Shown: positions 50,559-56,970 of the stretch, piece after piece
How the letters are laid out: each line of letters begins with the position of its first letter
Numbering within the stretch: the stretch's first letter is position 1
Assembly: GCA_965215705.1 (NCBI GenBank)
Contig: CBDCEE010000016.1
Coordinates: 119,639-183,638, forward strand
Source of the DNA: JAAXPZ01 sp965215705
GTDB lineage: Bacteria; Campylobacterota; Campylobacteria; Campylobacterales; Sulfurovaceae
Length of the DNA: 64,000 bases
Direction: 5' to 3'
Notes under the pieces: model-generated
Databases searched by the model: none
Told to the model about the DNA's origin: nothing
What the model saw: the letters and a program-made list of their open reading frames with translations, nothing else
Made by a program: the position numbers and the translations under genes

Positions 50559-51137
50559 ATGAGATTCAAGGGAATACTAACAAAATGGAATGATGATAAA
50601 GGATATGGTTTTATCACTCCCTTAGGCGGGAAAAAAGAAATATTTATACATGTCACCGAATTCAAAGGACGTCCTTCAATAAATGACAAAGTCGTATATA
50701 CTCTTTCAAAAGACAAGCGCGGTAGGATATGTGCTATCAACGCTATAAGGTTTAGCAAAACAAAGTTAACTTTTGAAAAAGAAGAGTCAAATAATATAAG
50801 TATACTTTCAATATTTTTTATATCAATATTTTACCTTATGCTTTTTTACTTTTCTACAAAAGGAACTCTAAAAATATCTATTATCCCTTACTACATATCT
50901 ATGGGAATACTTACATTTTTTATATATTCCGCTGATAAAGATTATGCAAAAGAAGGCAGCTGGAGAATATCAGAGAAAAATTTACACATATTATCAATAC
51001 TCGGTGGATGGACAGGTGCACTAATTGCCCAAAATAAATTACGGCATAAGTCAAGTAAAAGTAGTTTCCAAATCGTTTTCTTGTTTACTGTGTTCCTCAA
51101 TCTGATTCTTTTATTTTACTTCAAAAATAGCTTTTAA
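50559..51137 (+). CDS. Cold-shock domain / DUF1294 fusion membrane protein
   Basis: A 192-residue protein with an N-terminal cold-shock RNA-binding domain (residues 1-65; GILTKWNDDKGYGFITP and KEIFIHVTEF hold the RNP motifs) and a C-terminal DUF1294 part with four hydrophobic helices (about residues 85-190, including AKEGSWRISEKNLHILS and GGWTGALIAQ). This architecture is known in proteobacteria; its function is unresolved, but it would tether a nucleic-acid-binding domain to the inner membrane. AAGGTAGG lies before the ATG. It is AT-richer than glmS, so it may be a more recent arrival. Confidence 0.88.
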   Translation: MRFKGILTKWNDDKGYGFITPLGGKKEIFIHVTEFKGRPSINDKVVYTLSKDKRGRICAINAIRFSKTKLTFEKEESNNISILSIFFISIFYLMLFYFSTKGTLKISIIPYYISMGILTFFIYSADKDYAKEGSWRISEKNLHILSILGGWTGALIAQNKLRHKSSKSSFQIVFLFTVFLNLILLFYFKNSF

Positions 51138-51285
51138 TAAGTTTATGTTATCTTATATATCTTTCTCACATGAATTCATTTTAAGAGCCTTTCGGAGAGG
51201 CTGTGATGGGATAACAATATCCAAGATTGTGTGTTTGCCAACGCACCCTACAGATCAGCAAACATTTTATATGAATCAAGAAATA

Positions 51286-51540
51286 TTATTCGGTCTTCAA
51301 CCCCACCAACTCAGCCAATAGCTCACCTGCTTCCTCCTCATCCATCTCATCAGCTTCGATCTCTACGAGGATATCTCGGCACTCTTGGTGCATCTCTTGC
51401 ATCTCTTCTAGCTCTTCTCGGTCTGCGAGGGAGATGGTTTTTTCTTTTTCTACCATTTGGAAGGTCTCGTCGATAGCTGCTTCGAGGTCTTGAATGATCT
51501 CGTTTTCGAGTAGGTTTTTGAGTTGTTCGATTTTGGTCAT
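51286..51540 (-). CDS. Small acidic helical protein, unknown function
   Basis: An 84-residue, strongly acidic protein predicted to be almost entirely helical, with heptad-like Leu/Ile spacing (EQLKNLLENEIIQDLEAAID) and a Glu/Asp-rich C-terminus. I do not recognise a family. The codons look like backbone genes rather than the AT-rich element beyond, so it is probably the last chromosomal gene before the tRNA fragment at 51659. A small hairpin around AGCCT/AGGCT near 51185-51203 lies between it and the convergent upstream gene. Confidence 0.65.
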   Translation of the reverse strand: MTKIEQLKNLLENEIIQDLEAAIDETFQMVEKEKTISLADREELEEMQEMHQECRDILVEIEADEMDEEEAGELLAELVGLKTE

Positions 51541-51658
51541 GGTTTATTGCCTTGTATAATAATAAAGCAATTGTAGCAAAATATTGAGAGAAAATAGAAG
51601 TATCTACTGACAAATCCACTGACAGCAATAAAAAGTAGTTGAAAAATGGGTATATATA

Positions 51659-51685
51659 TGGTCGGAGTGACAGGACTTGAACCTG
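51659..51685 (-). other. tRNA gene 3' fragment (attachment-site remnant, tRNA-Pro-like)
   Basis: Twenty-seven bases on the minus strand reproduce the T-arm and acceptor 3' end of a tRNA: T-loop GGTTCAAGTCC, acceptor strand CACTCCG, discriminator A and CCA. The 5' two-thirds of the tRNA is absent. An acceptor complement of CGGAGTG implies a tRNA starting with C, as tRNA-Pro usually does. Such fragments mark the far end of islands inserted into a tRNA; the intact copy should lie beyond 64,000. Confidence 0.75.
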
Positions 51686-51719
51686 AAAACTCTATATTGA
51701 AAAATACCCAGAAATCAAG

Positions 51720-51747
51720 GCTATATCGTCCATAGAGACGATATAGC
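51720..51747. repeat. Perfect 28-base palindrome (11-6-11)
   Basis: GCTATATCGTC and GACGATATAGC are exact inverse complements around a six-base centre, CATAGA. It lies 35 bases from the tRNA fragment on the element side. The geometry equals that of XerCD/XerH-type core sites (two 11-base arms, 6-base spacer), but it could also be a terminator or an operator. Confidence 0.6.
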
Positions 51748-51965
51748 TTTATAAACCACAATATAATGTCAGTAGAAAGTGGGGGTTTCTGAGGGTTTTT
51801 TATATAGTTTGATCAATGATTTACTGACAATTCCACTGACAAAATTTATATTAAAAAACTCTATAAATACTTGCCTAAACTTCTTTCCTAAAAAACTTTG
51901 TATAAAAATTCTTTTTCCCACTTTTCACTCCTATAACACTTCACATCATTTAAAAAGGTTGAGAA

Positions 51966-52505
51966 ATGTTAAAAGTTTACATAACAGATTTAGCTGCTTA
52001 TAATAGCGGTTATCTGATTGGAGAATGGATTGCCCTTCCAATGGAAGAGGATGAACTTAGAGAAAGTATCCAAAAGATACTCAAACAAGGTCAAGAGATA
52101 TGTAAAGATGGACTTCACGAGGAGTATTTCATTACAGATTTTGAATTTATGGAAGTGAAGCTCTTTGAAGTAGAAGAGTATTCAAATCCCTATGAACTTA
52201 ATAGGCAACTGCTACTTATCCAAGAGCAGGTTGAATCTTATCAATACAAAAGTGTCAAAGTTTTGCTTGATAATGGTTTGGTCTCTTCACTTGAAGAGGC
52301 AATAGAGAAAATAGATGAACTTATCATCTATGAAAATTCTTCTATGACAGAGATTGCGATGGAATATATAGAAGAGTATACAGACCTGAATGGCTATCAC
52401 CCTCTCATTACTGCTCATATAGACTATGAAGGTATTGGAAGAGATTTAGAGCTTGAAGGTAGTTATTTTAGAGAAGGTTCAGATATTTATCAGTATATCG
52501 GTTGA
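51966..52505 (+). CDS. ardA: ArdA-family antirestriction protein
   Basis: A 179-residue acidic protein matching ArdA, a DNA mimic that blocks type I restriction-modification enzymes after transfer. The N-terminus VYITDLAAYNSGYLIGEWI is the hallmark of the family. The later antirestriction-motif region lies near residues 115-160, with HIDYEGIGRDLEL close to the C-terminus. The high Glu/Asp content fits DNA mimicry. Length is normal (about 165-180). It is the first gene inside the element, transcribed away from the att region, as expected of an early-expressed protection gene. A shorter relative lies at 62310. Confidence 0.92.
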   Translation: MLKVYITDLAAYNSGYLIGEWIALPMEEDELRESIQKILKQGQEICKDGLHEEYFITDFEFMEVKLFEVEEYSNPYELNRQLLLIQEQVESYQYKSVKVLLDNGLVSSLEEAIEKIDELIIYENSSMTEIAMEYIEEYTDLNGYHPLITAHIDYEGIGRDLELEGSYFREGSDIYQYIG

Positions 52506-52682
52506 TTTATCTTTTTGGCTCTTATAACAGTAGAAGCTGGCTCTTGAAGTCAGCATCTTCAAAGGGGCAAAAATAATAAAGATAAAATCTATACTGAACC
52601 GGGCAGATAGATATTTTTGACAAAATTAGAGTGAAAGTAATCAGATAGCTACTGATACTTTATTTATCCAATTTGGGTTATT

Positions 52683-52952
52683 TCAATATTCGTATTCTTT
52701 AGGAAAATTTTTAACATCTTCAAAAAAATCTCTAATATCACACTCTAAAACAGAAGCAATGAGATAGAGGTGTTTGAGGTTAAAATGTTGTTTGTTGATA
52801 TAGAGTTCTCCTTGACTAATTAATCCAGCAGATTTGAGATTTAACTTTTGGGAAAGTTCAAGTTGAGTGAGTCCCTTATCAATTCTTTTTTGCTTAACAT
52901 TTGCCCCAATTGTTTTGTAAAAGAGTGCAATATTTTCTTCATAATTTTTCAT
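52683..52952 (-). CDS. Xre-family HTH regulator
   Basis: An 89-residue protein with a lambda-repressor-like helix-turn-helix (about residues 15-70; KQKRIDKGLTQLELSQKLN, then SAGLISQGE) and no further domain. It is probably a transcriptional repressor of element genes and is divergent from the lipoprotein gene at 53051, so it may control that promoter. The ribosome site is weak. The helix-turn-helix match is good; target and role are inferred. Confidence 0.82.
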   Translation of the reverse strand: MKNYEENIALFYKTIGANVKQKRIDKGLTQLELSQKLNLKSAGLISQGELYINKQHFNLKHLYLIASVLECDIRDFFEDVKNFPKEYEY

Positions 52953-53050
52953 AATATGCCGCTTTCTAAGTTTATCTCAAATCATAGTTAGTTATAATCT
53001 TTTCTTCAAGTAGTAATTACTACTTAGATATTTATATGTAAGGATGTAAA

Positions 53051-53476
53051 ATGAAAAATAAATTGTTAGGTGCTTTGACAGTAGTAGCGATGATAGGACT
53101 TTCAGGATGTTCAGTTGAGGAGGGTGTATCAAATCCTTATGAGGTTGATAATGATTTAAAAAGAGATGTAAAGTATTATGTAATGCATGTGCCAAAAGAT
53201 GTTTGCGATGATGAGAATTACAGAAGAAGCATCGTAGAGGGAACAGATGGAGGAAAAAATTACTATATTCTATCTACAGAATCATATAATTGTCCAAGAA
53301 TAGACGGAAGTTGTTTCTATGGTCCAACAATGGGAATGCCTCATGATGATGATAATGAAGGTAGTTACTGTATGGTATCTTTTGACAAAACAACAACCGA
53401 TACTGATGTTAGTAGACAATTAATTAATGATATTACAAATATTACAGATTACTATTTGATGAAGTATTATGAATAG
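53051..53476 (+). CDS. Small putative lipoprotein
   Basis: A 141-residue protein with a lipoprotein signal peptide: basic start MKNK, hydrophobic core, lipobox LSGC (Cys20). The mature part is polar and has five further cysteines, with CPRIDGSCFYGPTMGMPHDDD in the centre, so it may be disulfide-bonded in the periplasm. AAGGATG precedes the ATG. I do not recognise the family. Surface lipoproteins on mobile elements sometimes act in entry exclusion, but nothing here shows that. Confidence 0.72.
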   Translation: MKNKLLGALTVVAMIGLSGCSVEEGVSNPYEVDNDLKRDVKYYVMHVPKDVCDDENYRRSIVEGTDGGKNYYILSTESYNCPRIDGSCFYGPTMGMPHDDDNEGSYCMVSFDKTTTDTDVSRQLINDITNITDYYLMKYYE

Positions 53477-53857
53477 AATCATTCCCCTACTCTAATCCAA
53501 AAGGGCAGTAAGGAGGTATTATCCCTCCCTACCTACTAAAACTCTAAAGCTATCGCTTATTACGATATTACGACTTACTCTGTAAGCTTTCGCAAATCGT
53601 CTGAAAACATTCAAAAAATCCTTCAAGGAAATCCAAATATCTTTGACAACATTCATACAGTAAATTTATCACTTTAGCTATATCCTCATAGTTGAGAAAG
53701 TATGCTTTTTAAGGAAGCCTAACCAAGGTGTAAAATCTTATTGACAATGAACTAAATTCTCCAAAAATCCAAACCTATATCTACAAGATATATATCTTGC
53801 TATATATGAATATTTTTATTTAGATTCTAATTCTAAAATTTTTGTTATCGAGGAGAT
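53477..53857. other. Gene-free AT-rich stretch
   Basis: No convincing gene in 381 bases. It has an imperfect hairpin soon after the lipoprotein gene (AAGGAGG / CCCTCCC arms near 53510-53533, a possible terminator) and a perfect 16-base palindrome CAAGATATATATCTTG at 53783-53798. It ends with the GAGGAG ribosome site of the next small ORF. Confidence 0.5.
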
Positions 53858-54097
53858 ATGAACAAACTAAAAAAGAACCCTACAATTGCAGTTTTTGAAA
53901 ACTGCTATGTATGCTTCTATTTTGTGAAACTAATAAATAATAAATTGTTTTTGTGTGTTGTTTCTAAATATATGTTATGTGATAATTTCATTCAATGCCC
54001 CTTCATCAAAAATTTACATTTTGTTATAGGACGATATATCGACAAAATTCTATTAAAGCCGTATCCCGTCAAGAAATTTCATTTCTTTACGGGATAA
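53858..54097 (+). CDS. Small Cys-rich ORF, uncertain
   Basis: A 79-codon frame with a good ribosome site (GAGGAG) in front of its ATG. The product is hydrophobic, Phe/Tyr/Cys-rich (five cysteines) with one possible membrane helix near residues 17-40. No family is recognised. Its last 12 codons coincide with a long stem-loop (54062-54096), which is unusual for a real protein gene. It could be a true small membrane or toxin-like peptide ending in its own terminator, or a chance frame. Confidence 0.35.
   Translation: MNKLKKNPTIAVFENCYVCFYFVKLINNKLFLCVVSKYMLCDNFIQCPFIKNLHFVIGRYIDKILLKPYPVKKFHFFTG
54062..54096. terminator. Long 15-bp stem-loop
   Basis: Two 15-base arms (54062-54076 and 54082-54096) pair with one mismatch around TTTCA. 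A second, smaller inverted pair (AATCCC / GGGATT, near 54096-54115) follows directly, then seven A. It is probably a terminator or an RNA structure separating this part from the recombinase operon. Confidence 0.55.
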
Positions 54098-54137
54098 TCC
54101 CCATAAATTGGGATTAAAAAAAGTAGTGAAATCTTAA

Positions 54138-54198
54138 TTTAGCCACTCTTTTGGTACTTTTAGCCATATTTCATATACACTTATCCATTTTTTAGCCA
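54138..54198. promoter_or_regulatory. Three phased TTTAGCCA octamers (putative operator)
   Basis: TTTAGCCA occurs at 54138, 54159 and 54191, all in direct orientation. The intervals are 21 and 32 bases, close to two and three helical turns, so the sites face the same side of the DNA. They lie 40-100 bases ahead of the HTH-like gene at 54239, which suggests autoregulation or an accessory site for the recombinase that follows. Confidence 0.55.
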
Positions 54199-54238
54199 GT
54201 TATCCTCTATAACAATAAATATACTATGGAGAAAAACT

Positions 54239-54673
54239 ATGACTAAATATCAAAAGCACTTACAACAGTTCATTGCTGCCAAAGCAGGAATAGAACTTCT
54301 ATACACTGAAACAAAATTAATAAATAACTATGAAGATTTGCAAGTATTCCTCAATATATTCTTTGGCTACTTTCAAAGAATAGCTAATGAAAAAAATACA
54401 GCTCCAAACAAAAGTTTGATTGCCTTCAAAAGCTACTTCGAGAATGAGGCTCAGAGCAAAAGAACAGTCAAGGCAATACAGAGTAAGGCAAAGGCAAAAA
54501 GATTGTCTTATAAGGCTAATTACAAGGATTATACAGAAGAGTATATGATATTGAGAAAGCGAGGCTATTCTTATCGTGCTATATCAGAATATTCCAAGTT
54601 ACATTTTAAAGTTAAAATTTCAAAAGATACTTTAAGAACTTATCTAAAAGAGATTGAAAATAATGATTCATAA
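54239..54673 (+). CDS. Putative DNA-binding protein with C-terminal HTH-like region
   Basis: A 144-residue basic protein. The first 70 residues are helical; the C-terminal part from about residue 100 (YMILRKRGYSYRAISEYSKL, then KISKDTLRTYLKEIE) has the form of a helix-turn-helix like that of small plasmid accessory proteins (TraK/KorA-type 'when to bind' segments). The family is not identified. It overlaps the start of the tyrosine recombinase gene by 11 bases, so the two are expressed together; it may be an accessory or regulatory factor for it. GGAG precedes the ATG. Three phased octamers lie upstream. Confidence 0.6.
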   Translation: MTKYQKHLQQFIAAKAGIELLYTETKLINNYEDLQVFLNIFFGYFQRIANEKNTAPNKSLIAFKSYFENEAQSKRTVKAIQSKAKAKRLSYKANYKDYTEEYMILRKRGYSYRAISEYSKLHFKVKISKDTLRTYLKEIENNDS

Positions 54674-55541
54674 AAGAGCAAGTGCCAATGCAGTGATCAA
54701 TAAAATTATGAGCCATAGCAAAGGAATAGGAGAATCAAAAACCCAAGCGAAAAATCAATCCAACACGATAGCTCAAAATGGACAAGCTATTTCTACAAAG
54801 GTACATAGTTTGAAAAGCACAGACAATATGAGAACAATTACAACTCAATATGTCAATTTTATAAAAGAGAATTATGGAAATCGTGTTGTAGGGCATTTAA
54901 GCAATGATACAATGAAAGAGTTTATCAACCATAAACTTCAAACAGTTTCCCAGGGAACAATTAATACTTATATTTCTGTCTTAGCAAAAGTTTCAGATAA
55001 CCTCAATCAACTTGGAGTCCATAGCACTTCAAGATATGAAATAACATCTTATAGAAATGAACTTAGAGAAAATGGAAACAGCCTTCAAAAGAATCATTTC
55101 AATAGAGCCAATGAAGATCCTAGGGCTATTGTGAAAGTAATGGAGGAGAATACACCATATGGATTAAGCACCTCTTTGATGCTTGAAGTTGGACTTCGTG
55201 CCAATGATGCTTTGAACTTTTCAAAACTCACTTTGAATCCTGACAATACACTTTATGTGGAGCAATCCAAAAATGGTTTAAATTACACTACAAGCCCTCT
55301 AAGCGAGGAGACAGCACAAAGGGTGGCAGAAGCCATTTCTAACCAAATATCAATCAATTATGGAGAATATAGGGCATCTTTAAAGGAGGCAGTTGAATCC
55401 ACTGGTCAGGAATGGAAAGGAGTTCATTCTTTGAGATGGGATTATGTGCAAAATTCAAATTTGGATTTAGCAACTCTTAGCCTGTCTCTTGGACACAGCA
55501 GAGAAGAAATAAGTTTGCATTATAAAAAAGATATATTGTGA
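54663..55541 (+). CDS. Tyrosine recombinase
   Basis: A 292-residue site-specific recombinase. The C-terminal catalytic set is complete: Arg179 (EVGLRANDA), Lys203 (QSKNG), His255-x-x-Arg258 (HSLRWD), His278 (LGHSREE) and the nucleophile Tyr287, nine residues after His278 as usual. A SAM-like core-binding region spans about residues 55-145. It is distinct from the integrase at 63106 and may act on another site in the element or as a resolvase or inverter. I use ATG 54663, which overlaps the upstream gene. Its stop falls inside the operator of the RM system. Confidence 0.82.
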   Translation: MIHKRASANAVINKIMSHSKGIGESKTQAKNQSNTIAQNGQAISTKVHSLKSTDNMRTITTQYVNFIKENYGNRVVGHLSNDTMKEFINHKLQTVSQGTINTYISVLAKVSDNLNQLGVHSTSRYEITSYRNELRENGNSLQKNHFNRANEDPRAIVKVMEENTPYGLSTSLMLEVGLRANDALNFSKLTLNPDNTLYVEQSKNGLNYTTSPLSEETAQRVAEAISNQISINYGEYRASLKEAVESTGQEWKGVHSLRWDYVQNSNLDLATLSLSLGHSREEISLHYKKDIL

Positions 55542-55581
55542 CGAATTGTCCGTGGTCTTATTGTAGACAAAAATATATAAT
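55537..55581 (+). promoter_or_regulatory. C-box operator and promoter of the RM controller gene
   Basis: Two dyads, GACGAATTGTC (55540-55550) and GTCTTATTGTAGAC (55555-55568), flank CGTG, the same layout as C-protein operators such as that of Esp1396I. A TATAAT at 55576-55581 begins only 11 bases before the ATG, so the mRNA would start at or next to the initiation codon (leaderless), as described for several C genes. Confidence 0.8.
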
Positions 55582-55586
55582 ACCTC

Positions 55587-55811
55587 ATGAATAGAATTAA
55601 TGAATTAAAAAACTTAGCTCGTAATATAAAAGCTATTAGATTAAGCAAAGAGTTATCCCAAGAAAAGTTAGCAGAGAAATGTGATTTTGATAGAACATAT
55701 ATTTCAATGCTTGAAAGAGCCAAAAGAAATCCTTCTTATTTAAACTTATTAAAACTGGCAAAAGGTTTGGATATAGATATTAATGAACTATTCCCTAGGA
55801 AGAAAGATTAA
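55587..55811 (+). CDS. Restriction-modification controller (C) protein, Xre type
   Basis: A 74-residue helix-turn-helix protein of exactly the C-protein kind: RLSKELSQEKLAEKCDFDRTY at the HTH, then ISMLERAKRNPSYLNLLKLA and a short tail. C proteins bind their own operator as dimers, first activating then limiting transcription of C and the endonuclease, so methylation comes first after entry into a new host. The upstream C-boxes, the leaderless promoter and the endonuclease-like gene one base downstream all support this. Confidence 0.92.
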   Translation: MNRINELKNLARNIKAIRLSKELSQEKLAEKCDFDRTYISMLERAKRNPSYLNLLKLAKGLDIDINELFPRKKD

Positions 55812-55812
55812 A

Positions 55813-56970
55813 ATGATAACTGAAACCTTACAAAATGAATTTTGGTTCCATGTGTCACCTCAAGAAGCTATGCCAATTGCAGGTGAAGTACCCGCATTTA
55901 TCAACGAAGAAAGATTAACTTCTTTAATTAAAAAATTTGAAGATATTGAAACTATTACACAGAAAGACATAAAAGATTTCATAGAAGAAGATGTTGATAT
56001 TATTGATATATTAAGATCTCTTGTTGGTGTTTCAGATAAAAGAATGTACTTAGATTTAAGTTATATCTTCTACAAAAAGAAACATCCAGAAAATGATAAT
56101 TTAAATATACTATCTGAATCCCTATATAATGTAAATTGCCATCCTTTGATTTTTTTTAAAAAGAGAATTTCTGATGAGAATATGGTACTGGCAGATATTT
56201 CGCTTGACATTATAACTGAATACTTAGTTGAACATGGTATTGTCAGTGTTCTAAATAGTTTAAAATTAATTGGTTCTGCTGCATCTTATATATTAATTGA
56301 AAAACTAATTAATGCAAAAGAAGCCCAACAAAAACTGACTAAGCGAAGAGGTCATGGTATCGAACAAAGTTTAGCTATATTTTTAAATAAGTTAAGTATT
56401 CCATACTTGCCTTCTGATAGACATAGCAATCCCATGTCAAGAGATCCAAATGTACTGAAAACAACCTATAAACTATCTCCTAAAATAAAAGGTAAAACTT
56501 GGGCATTTGATTTAATCATAGAAAAAGAAAATAGTAATTATATTTTTATACAAGCACTTATTCACACATCTGACCCAGGACAATATGGTGTCAATAAAAG
56601 TGATGAAACAGTTACAATAAAGCATGAACTTACATCCTACAATACAGAACATGAGACATCAAAAGAGTTATGGGGGTTAGTAGATGGAGTAGGGTTTACT
56701 GAAAACAAAACAAACACAATTGATAAAATGCTAAGCGAATTTGATACTTTTATACAACTAAATACAATGTATAAAGCTGCTCTTCGCTTGCATAAAGTCA
56801 ACTTACTTGAGATAAAAGGTATCCAGTTTAATCCAGATAAATACACCCTAGAAGAAGCTAAATTTATGTATAACAGATATTCAGCAGATGATATAGAGTT
56901 TATATACTCAAATGAAATCTTACCTGACAAAAATTATGTCTATGGTGGTTATGCGCAAATAATTATTTAA
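55813..56970 (+). CDS. Putative type II restriction endonuclease
   Basis: A 385-residue protein without a family I recognise. It is called an endonuclease from position: it begins one base after the C gene and is convergent with the methyltransferase, the standard C-R/M layout. A possible PD-(D/E)xK-like core lies around residues 225-260 (KGKTWAFDLIIEKE, then YIFIQALIH), with Asp in the right place but Gln where Glu is usual, so the catalytic assignment is uncertain. ATG 55813 is preferred over an in-frame ATG inside the C gene because AGGAAG precedes it. The stop overlaps the methyltransferase stop by eight bases. Confidence 0.7.
   Translation: MITETLQNEFWFHVSPQEAMPIAGEVPAFINEERLTSLIKKFEDIETITQKDIKDFIEEDVDIIDILRSLVGVSDKRMYLDLSYIFYKKKHPENDNLNILSESLYNVNCHPLIFFKKRISDENMVLADISLDIITEYLVEHGIVSVLNSLKLIGSAASYILIEKLINAKEAQQKLTKRRGHGIEQSLAIFLNKLSIPYLPSDRHSNPMSRDPNVLKTTYKLSPKIKGKTWAFDLIIEKENSNYIFIQALIHTSDPGQYGVNKSDETVTIKHELTSYNTEHETSKELWGLVDGVGFTENKTNTIDKMLSEFDTFIQLNTMYKAALRLHKVNLLEIKGIQFNPDKYTLEEAKFMYNRYSADDIEFIYSNEILPDKNYVYGGYAQIII

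Larger units (their letters stand above)
51605..51841. repeat. TACTGACA/CACTGACA paired repeats (putative integrase arm sites)
   Basis: TACTGACA, four bases, then CACTGACA occurs at 51605-51624 and again at 51822-51841 in the same orientation and spacing. A reverse TACTGACA lies at 51767-51774 and another direct one at 63083-63090, just before the integrase gene. Short repeated octamers clustered around an attachment site and by int are typical of arm-type binding sites of tyrosine integrases. Confidence 0.6.
51541..51965. other. Element boundary region without protein genes
   Basis: This 425-base stretch holds a tRNA 3' fragment (51659-51685), two identical paired-octamer blocks TACTGACA-N4-CACTGACA (51605-51624 and 51822-51841), a fifth related octamer in reverse orientation (51767-51774), and a perfect 28-base palindrome (51720-51747). 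The last 120 bases are AT-rich and should carry the ardA promoter; a TATAAC near 51932 is a weak candidate. Confidence 0.7.

Noticed and set aside
51720..51747. Calling the 28-base palindrome a chromosomal dif site
   Set aside because: Geometry fits, but the sequence is not similar to the dif or difH sites I recall, and the arms are perfectly symmetric, which dif sites are not. It is kept only as an open observation.
51537..51761. A 74-codon minus-strand frame over the tRNA fragment
   Set aside because: It crosses the tRNA remnant and the palindrome, has no ribosome site and no protein-like composition.
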